DNA of 64,000 bases from Lachnospiraceae bacterium (GTDB lineage Bacteria; Bacillota; Clostridia; Lachnospirales; Lachnospiraceae), in assembly GCA_004557975.1 (NCBI GenBank), contig SFEV01000005.1:1-64000 (forward strand), given 5' to 3'. Position 1 is the first letter of the stretch. Each line of letters begins with the position of its first letter. The notes under the pieces were generated by a model. That model did not search any database, had not been told where the DNA came from, and saw only the letters and a list, made by a program, of their open reading frames with translations. Positions 60,004-64,000 of this stretch are shown here, one piece after another. Made by a program: the position numbers and the translations under genes.

Positions 60004-60816
60004 TTATGATCGCAGGAACCGGTTGATTACGTAGAGTACTCCGTCCTCATCGTTGGATCGGGTAATAAAATCGGCGGATTCCTTGACGACAGACTGGGCG
60101 TTTTCCATGGCAACCCCCAGACCGGCATATTCAATCATGGAGATATCGTTGTACCCATCGCCGCAGCAGATCATGGCATCCGCAGTCAGACCGATGCTGT
60201 TGAGCAGCTTCTGAAGAGAGTATGCCTTGTCGATGTTCTGTGGCATGATTTCCAGAAAAAACGGTTCGGAGCGATAGATGTTCAGAAAACCATGGAATCT
60301 CCGCTGCAGGACCGTCATCAGTTCTTCCAGGACAGAGGGTTCTCCGGGAATCAGCAGCTTGTTGACAGGAAAGGTCAGCCTTTCTGCGAAATCATTCACA
60401 GGAACAATCTCCATTCCGTTGATAAAAGCTTCTTTTTCCGTGTATTCGTTGGATTTTATGCCGGAGAGAAGCCGGGAGTCATGGTACGTCACAATATCCA
60501 CACAGTCAAATTGTTTTGTGATTTCATATACAGGAGCGATGACCTCCCGGGGAAGCATACGGTTGTAGATAATTTGTCCGGTGGAGCACTGGGTGATTCT
60601 GGCTCCGTTGAAAGAGAGCATATAGCCGCCGAAGCGATTCAGCTCCAGTTTTTTTGCAAGAGGGACGATACCGTTGATGGGACGTCCGCTGGCAAGCACC
60701 ACCTTTTTGCCGTTTTCCTGAATTTCGATCAGCGCATTCCGGGTGGGCTCCGTAATTTCTTTTCTGGAATTTGTCAGTGTACCGTCCAGATCCAGAACAA
60801 GCATCTGGTAACTCAT
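60004..60816 (-). CDS. Cof-type HAD-superfamily phosphatase
   Basis: The 270-aa product has HAD motif I VLDLDGTLTNS at residues 6-16, motif II ASGRP, and the C-terminal motif III/IV region CCGDGYNDISMIEYAG. The C2-type cap lies between. Such enzymes dephosphorylate sugar phosphates or flavin and PLP derivatives; the substrate is not deducible. AGGAGG precedes the start. Confidence 0.9.
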   Translation of the reverse strand: MSYQMLVLDLDGTLTNSRKEITEPTRNALIEIQENGKKVVLASGRPINGIVPLAKKLELNRFGGYMLSFNGARITQCSTGQIIYNRMLPREVIAPVYEITKQFDCVDIVTYHDSRLLSGIKSNEYTEKEAFINGMEIVPVNDFAERLTFPVNKLLIPGEPSVLEELMTVLQRRFHGFLNIYRSEPFFLEIMPQNIDKAYSLQKLLNSIGLTADAMICCGDGYNDISMIEYAGLGVAMENAQSVVKESADFITRSNDEDGVLYVINRFLRS

Positions 60817-60884
60817 ATATAAATCCTCCTGTTGCGTGATACTTTAACTTTATCACAGGAAGTGCGGAATGAAAATAATAAAGA

Positions 60885-60911
60885 TTGACAATTGTTATTA
60901 AATTATATAAT
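60885..60911 (+). promoter_or_regulatory. Promoter of the phosphoglucomutase gene
   Basis: TTGACA (60885-60890) is followed by an AT-rich stretch with TATAAT after 15 bases (60906-60911) or TAATAT after 17 bases. One of the two serves as the -10 box. Confidence 0.6.
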
Positions 60912-60969
60912 ATTATATTTGGAAGAAATGTATAAAAACTTCACAAAAAATAAAGGACAGGTGAGCATT

Positions 60970-62652
60970 ATGTACATGGATGATTACAAACGCTGGATGG
61001 AAGCTGATCTTGAGGATGCAGCTTTAAAGGCGGAGCTGGAGACAATTGCAGGGAACGATGAGGAAATCAAGGATCGTTTTGCGGTTGCTCTGAAATTTGG
61101 TACGGCAGGTCTGCGCGGCGTACTCGGAGCAGGCTCCAACCGAATGAATATTTACGTAGTACGTCAGGCTACACAGGGCCTTGCCAACTGGGTAAAGACA
61201 CAGGGCGGCAATCAGCTGGTGGCAATCAGCTATGACAGCCGTATCAACAGTGATGTTTTTGCTAAAACAGCAGCGTGCGTTCTCGCAGCAAATGGAATCA
61301 AGGTTCGCATTTATGACGCTCTGATGCCGGTTCCGGCGCTCAGCTTTGCAACACGCTATTATGAGGCAAACGCAGGTATTATGGTGACAGCTTCCCATAA
61401 TCCGGCAAAATACAATGGATACAAGGCTTACGGGCCGGACGGCTGCCAGATGACAGACGAGGCGGCTGATATTGTGTATGCGGAGATTCAGAAGACAGAT
61501 ATCCTGAACGGCGCAAAGATCATGACATTCGAGGAAGGCATGGCAGCCGGTCTGATCCAGTATGTGGGAGATGACTGCAAGGAAGCTCTCTATGCTGCAA
61601 TCGAGGCGCGCAGCGTTCGTCCGGGTCTGTGCAAGACAGCCGGTCTGAAGCTCGTTTATTCTCCGCTGAACGGTTCCGGTCTCGTTCCCGTTACACGGAT
61701 TCTGAAGGATATCGGTATTGACGATATTACGATCGTACCGGAGCAGCAGTATCCGGATGGCAATTTCCCGACCTGCCCGTATCCGAATCCGGAGATTTTT
61801 GAAGCACTTCGCCTGGGACTTGAGCTGGCAGAGAAGTCAGGTGCGGATCTGATGCTGGCTACTGACCCGGATGCAGACCGTGTCGGTATCGCAATCAAGT
61901 GCCCGGATGGTACATATGAACTCGTTTCCGGAAATGAAGTGGGAGTTCTGCTTCTGGACTATATCTGTGCAGGACGTATTGAGAACGGAACCATGCCGAA
62001 AAATCCGGTAGCAGTGAAATCCATCGTTTCCACACCGCTTGCAGACGCAGTGGCAGCAAATTACGGTGTTGAGCTCCGCAGTGTACTGACAGGCTTCAAG
62101 TGGATCGGCGATCAGATCGCAGGTCTTGAGGCAGCAGGAGAGGTTGACCGTTTCATCTTTGGCTTCGAAGAGAGCTACGGATATCTTGCAGGCCCGTACG
62201 TGCGCGACAAGGATGCAATCATCGGTTCCATGCTGATCTGTGAGATGGCTGCTTATTACCGCAGCATCGGTTCCTCCATCAAACAGCGTCTGGAAGAGAT
62301 CTACGCAAAATACGGCCGTTACCTGAACAAGGTGGACAGCTTTGAATTCCCGGGTCTGTCCGGTATGGACAAGATGACTGGTATCATGGATGAGCTGCGC
62401 AGCAATCCTCCGAAGGAGATCGGCGGATATGCCGTAGTAAAGGTGACAGACTACAAGAAGCCGGAAGAGACAGGTCTGCCGGCAGCGAACGTTCTGATTT
62501 ATGCTCTTGAGGGTGGTGCGACGGTGGTTGTACGTCCGTCCGGTACAGAGCCGAAGATCAAGACGTACTTCACCACACTGGGTAAGGACCTGGCAGAGGC
62601 AGAGGCACAGAAGGCTGTTCTGGCTGACGCTCTGAAGCCGCTTTTCTCATAA
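60970..62652 (+). CDS. Phosphoglucomutase/phosphomannomutase (alpha-D-phosphohexomutase)
   Basis: The 560-aa enzyme interconverts hexose 1- and 6-phosphates. The phospho-serine loop is MVTASHNPAKYNGYKAYGPD, the metal loop ATDPDADRVG, the sugar loop FGFEESYGY and the phosphate site RPSGTEPKIK. Its length and order match the Firmicutes PgcA branch. I start it at 60970 with AGGTGAG upstream; earlier in-frame ATGs lie in the promoter. Glucose 1-phosphate from it would feed surface glycan precursors. Confidence 0.94.
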   Translation: MYMDDYKRWMEADLEDAALKAELETIAGNDEEIKDRFAVALKFGTAGLRGVLGAGSNRMNIYVVRQATQGLANWVKTQGGNQLVAISYDSRINSDVFAKTAACVLAANGIKVRIYDALMPVPALSFATRYYEANAGIMVTASHNPAKYNGYKAYGPDGCQMTDEAADIVYAEIQKTDILNGAKIMTFEEGMAAGLIQYVGDDCKEALYAAIEARSVRPGLCKTAGLKLVYSPLNGSGLVPVTRILKDIGIDDITIVPEQQYPDGNFPTCPYPNPEIFEALRLGLELAEKSGADLMLATDPDADRVGIAIKCPDGTYELVSGNEVGVLLLDYICAGRIENGTMPKNPVAVKSIVSTPLADAVAANYGVELRSVLTGFKWIGDQIAGLEAAGEVDRFIFGFEESYGYLAGPYVRDKDAIIGSMLICEMAAYYRSIGSSIKQRLEEIYAKYGRYLNKVDSFEFPGLSGMDKMTGIMDELRSNPPKEIGGYAVVKVTDYKKPEETGLPAANVLIYALEGGATVVVRPSGTEPKIKTYFTTLGKDLAEAEAQKAVLADALKPLFS

Positions 62653-62666
62653 TAATCTGAATACGG

Positions 62667-62702
62667 ATCAGGCTGCTGCATTGCGCTGCAGCCTGATTTT
62701 TT
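62667..62702 (+). terminator. Terminator of the phosphoglucomutase gene
   Basis: ATCAGGCTGC (62667-62676) and GCAGCCTGAT (62688-62697) pair perfectly, followed by a run of six T. Confidence 0.9.
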
Positions 62703-62754
62703 CTGAACTTCAGAAATGATCCTCTGCGATCCGGCTTTTTGTTGTATCTGCCGA

Positions 62755-62798
62755 TTGAATCTGAAAGAGACAGATGGTAAAATAAGCCATATGGCTTA
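62755..62798 (+). promoter_or_regulatory. Promoter with a 16-bp palindromic operator at the start site
   Basis: TTGAAT (62755-62760) and an extended TGGTAAAAT (-10 hexamer 62778-62783) are 17 bases apart. TAAGCCATATGGCTTA (62783-62798) is a perfect palindrome placed over the expected transcription start, the classic position for a repressor site. It controls the V4R gene and probably the signalling gene behind it. Confidence 0.65.
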
Positions 62799-62908
62799 AA
62801 GCGGCAGAAAAACTGTATGGCAGCCTGTGTTCATCCTGAACTTGAAGACAGTGAAGCGGATTCTGAGGTGTCCGATTTGTCCTGCAAATAAGAAAGGTAG
62901 CAGATGAT

Positions 62909-63451
62909 ATGGCCGACAATATATTTTTAGAAAACATTCCTGAAATTACATTTGATGAGTATATGGAATTCAATAAAGAATGCAGAGAGAATATGGGAGA
63001 AATGGTTCCGATTTCTGTGTATCGTCTGCTGGAGTATTCGATGAGGGAGGAGCTGTACCAGCGTTTCGGCAAGGAAACACAGATCGATGTGTTCCGAAAG
63101 GCGGGATTCCGTGCGGGAAGCTACTTTGCAAGGAACCAGCTTCAGATGGAACTTCCCATGAACGAATTTATTGCACAGCTTCAGTCTCGCATGGCAGAGA
63201 TGAAGATCGGTGTGGTGCGTGTGGAAACGATGGATGAGGAAAGCGGTCAGATCATACTGACTGTGGCGGAGGATGCAGACTGCTCCGGTCTTCCTCTTCT
63301 GGGCGAGACGGTCTGCAATTATGATGAAGGATTCCTTGCAGGGATCCTGTCTTCCTATACCGGGAAGACATACACGGCAACAGAAGTGGACTGCTGGGCC
63401 ACCGGTGACAGAGTCTGCAGATTCTGTGCCGAGGTGCAGGCGGAAGAGTAA
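62909..63451 (+). CDS. V4R-domain small-molecule-binding protein
   Basis: The 180-aa cytoplasmic protein has a C-terminal V4R (4-vinyl reductase-like) domain: YDEGFLAGILSSYTGKTYTA, then ATEVDCWATGDRVCRFCAE with the conserved cysteines. The N-terminal half is alpha-helical. V4R domains bind small molecules and often regulate signalling proteins. It lies 13 bases ahead of a HAMP/PAS gene, so it may supply that protein's input signal. The start has a GAAAGG site about 15 bases upstream, rather far. Confidence 0.82.
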   Translation: MADNIFLENIPEITFDEYMEFNKECRENMGEMVPISVYRLLEYSMREELYQRFGKETQIDVFRKAGFRAGSYFARNQLQMELPMNEFIAQLQSRMAEMKIGVVRVETMDEESGQIILTVAEDADCSGLPLLGETVCNYDEGFLAGILSSYTGKTYTATEVDCWATGDRVCRFCAEVQAEE

Positions 63452-63464
63452 AGGATGAGCTGTG

Positions 63465-64000
63465 ATGGAAGATAAAAACTGTGAAATTTTATTTGAATAT
63501 CTGCGGAGCATCCTGTATGATTCGAAGGTCAGCGGACTGGATCTTGAATCTCTTGACGAGCCGTTCAGAAAGCTGGGAATGGGGATGCAGTATCTTGAAA
63601 GAGCAGTAAAGGAAATGAAAACGTATTCGGCAGATCTGTCTATCGGAAATCTGTCTGGATTTTACCCGGAACGGGAGAATTTCCTGTGCGAGAATCTGAA
63701 AAATCTCCATGCAAATCTGAACCACCTGACATGGCAGGCAAAGCAGGTGGCTGCAGGTGATTATTCACAGCAGGTATCTTATCTGGGCGAGTTCTCCGAG
63801 GCGTTCAATACAATGACGAAGCAGCTGTGCGAGCGCGAAAATCTGCTGAAACAGGAAGCAGAAAAGGAAAAGAGACGTGCTGCTGCCATGGAGGGCTATC
63901 ATGAGCTGATGATGGAAATGATGCGCAAAAGTAACGAGCGCATTCTCGTCATAGATGCGGATACGAAAGAACTCATATACGGCAACCAGCACAGTGCGGC
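63465..64000 (+). CDS. HAMP/PAS signalling protein, 3'-truncated by the window edge
   Basis: The frame opens at ATG 63465 and is still open at the end (178 codons visible), which is why no complete ORF is seen. No signal peptide or membrane helix is present. Residues ~85-120 look like a cytoplasmic HAMP module (AAGDYSQQVSYLGEFSEAFN), followed by a coiled coil and the start of a PAS domain at about 160 (RILVIDADTKELIYGN). The output domain lies beyond the window; diguanylate cyclase or histidine kinase are both possible. AAAGGATGAG precedes the start. It is probably co-transcribed with the V4R gene. Confidence 0.75.
   Translation, partial: MEDKNCEILFEYLRSILYDSKVSGLDLESLDEPFRKLGMGMQYLERAVKEMKTYSADLSIGNLSGFYPERENFLCENLKNLHANLNHLTWQAKQVAAGDYSQQVSYLGEFSEAFNTMTKQLCERENLLKQEAEKEKRRAAAMEGYHELMMEMMRKSNERILVIDADTKELIYGNQHSA

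Noticed and set aside
62817..62891. 24-codon frame in the leader of the V4R gene
   Set aside because: No ribosome binding site and no recognisable leader-peptide feature; more likely untranslated leader.

Overview
The window reads as a chromosomal segment of a Gram-positive anaerobe of the Clostridia, most likely a Lachnospiraceae-type gut bacterium. The evidence is AGGAGG-type ribosome binding sites before nearly every gene, sigma-A promoters, a yicC-remA-gmk-rpoZ block, a YesN/YesM-type two-component pair, a one-step meso-DAP dehydrogenase and choline-binding-type wall repeats. Base composition looks close to even over most of it; only the first ~900 bases look clearly AT-richer. I see no rRNA or tRNA gene, CRISPR array, insertion sequence or prophage.

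Layout. 1-925: tail of a HipA-like kinase and a small unknown protein. 948-2893: rRNA/tRNA 2'-O-methyltransferase and a drug/metabolite exporter. 3080-13419: an ABC importer (binding protein, two permeases, two different ATPases), a zinc polyol dehydrogenase resembling erythritol/L-threitol dehydrogenase, and a YesN/YesM-like two-component system. 13394-16813: queH, argH, asd. 16914-24039: topB, a hexapeptide-repeat acyltransferase, and parE-parC. 24222-31467: an esterase, then an MBOAT/AlgX-like O-acylation pair followed by secreted SH3, twin transglutaminase-like and unknown proteins. 31542-39702: nudC, two GH13 alpha-glucosidases with an AraC regulator, fructokinase and pepV. 39856-47409: rqcH (NFACT), yicC-remA-gmk-rpoZ, a DUF308 protein, rimO-pgsA-cinA. 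47590-53549: two paralogous polytopic membrane proteins (GT-C-like) flanking an L,D-transpeptidase, then meso-DAP dehydrogenase. 53782-59753: argG divergent from argCJBD. 59847-64000: Cof-type HAD phosphatase, phosphoglucomutase, a V4R protein and the start of a HAMP/PAS signalling protein.

How the parts fit. argCJBD, argG and argH give arginine synthesis from glutamate except for ornithine carbamoyltransferase and carbamoyl phosphate, which are not here; the three arg control regions share TATGC half-sites. asd and ddh feed DAP to the cell wall, and ddh lies directly behind an L,D-transpeptidase, which uses DAP as acceptor. The two GH13 enzymes carry different specificity residues (Val and Ala after the nucleophile), suggesting complementary alpha-1,6 and alpha-1,4 cleavage.

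The best candidates for something undescribed are the O-acylation/transglutaminase surface cluster (25263-31467), the GT-C / L,D-transpeptidase / GT-C sandwich (47590-52485), the paired ABC ATPases that both carry Glu at the Q-loop position (6422-8701), and a 75-bp hairpin-bearing tandem repeat in the leader of remA (42864-43077).
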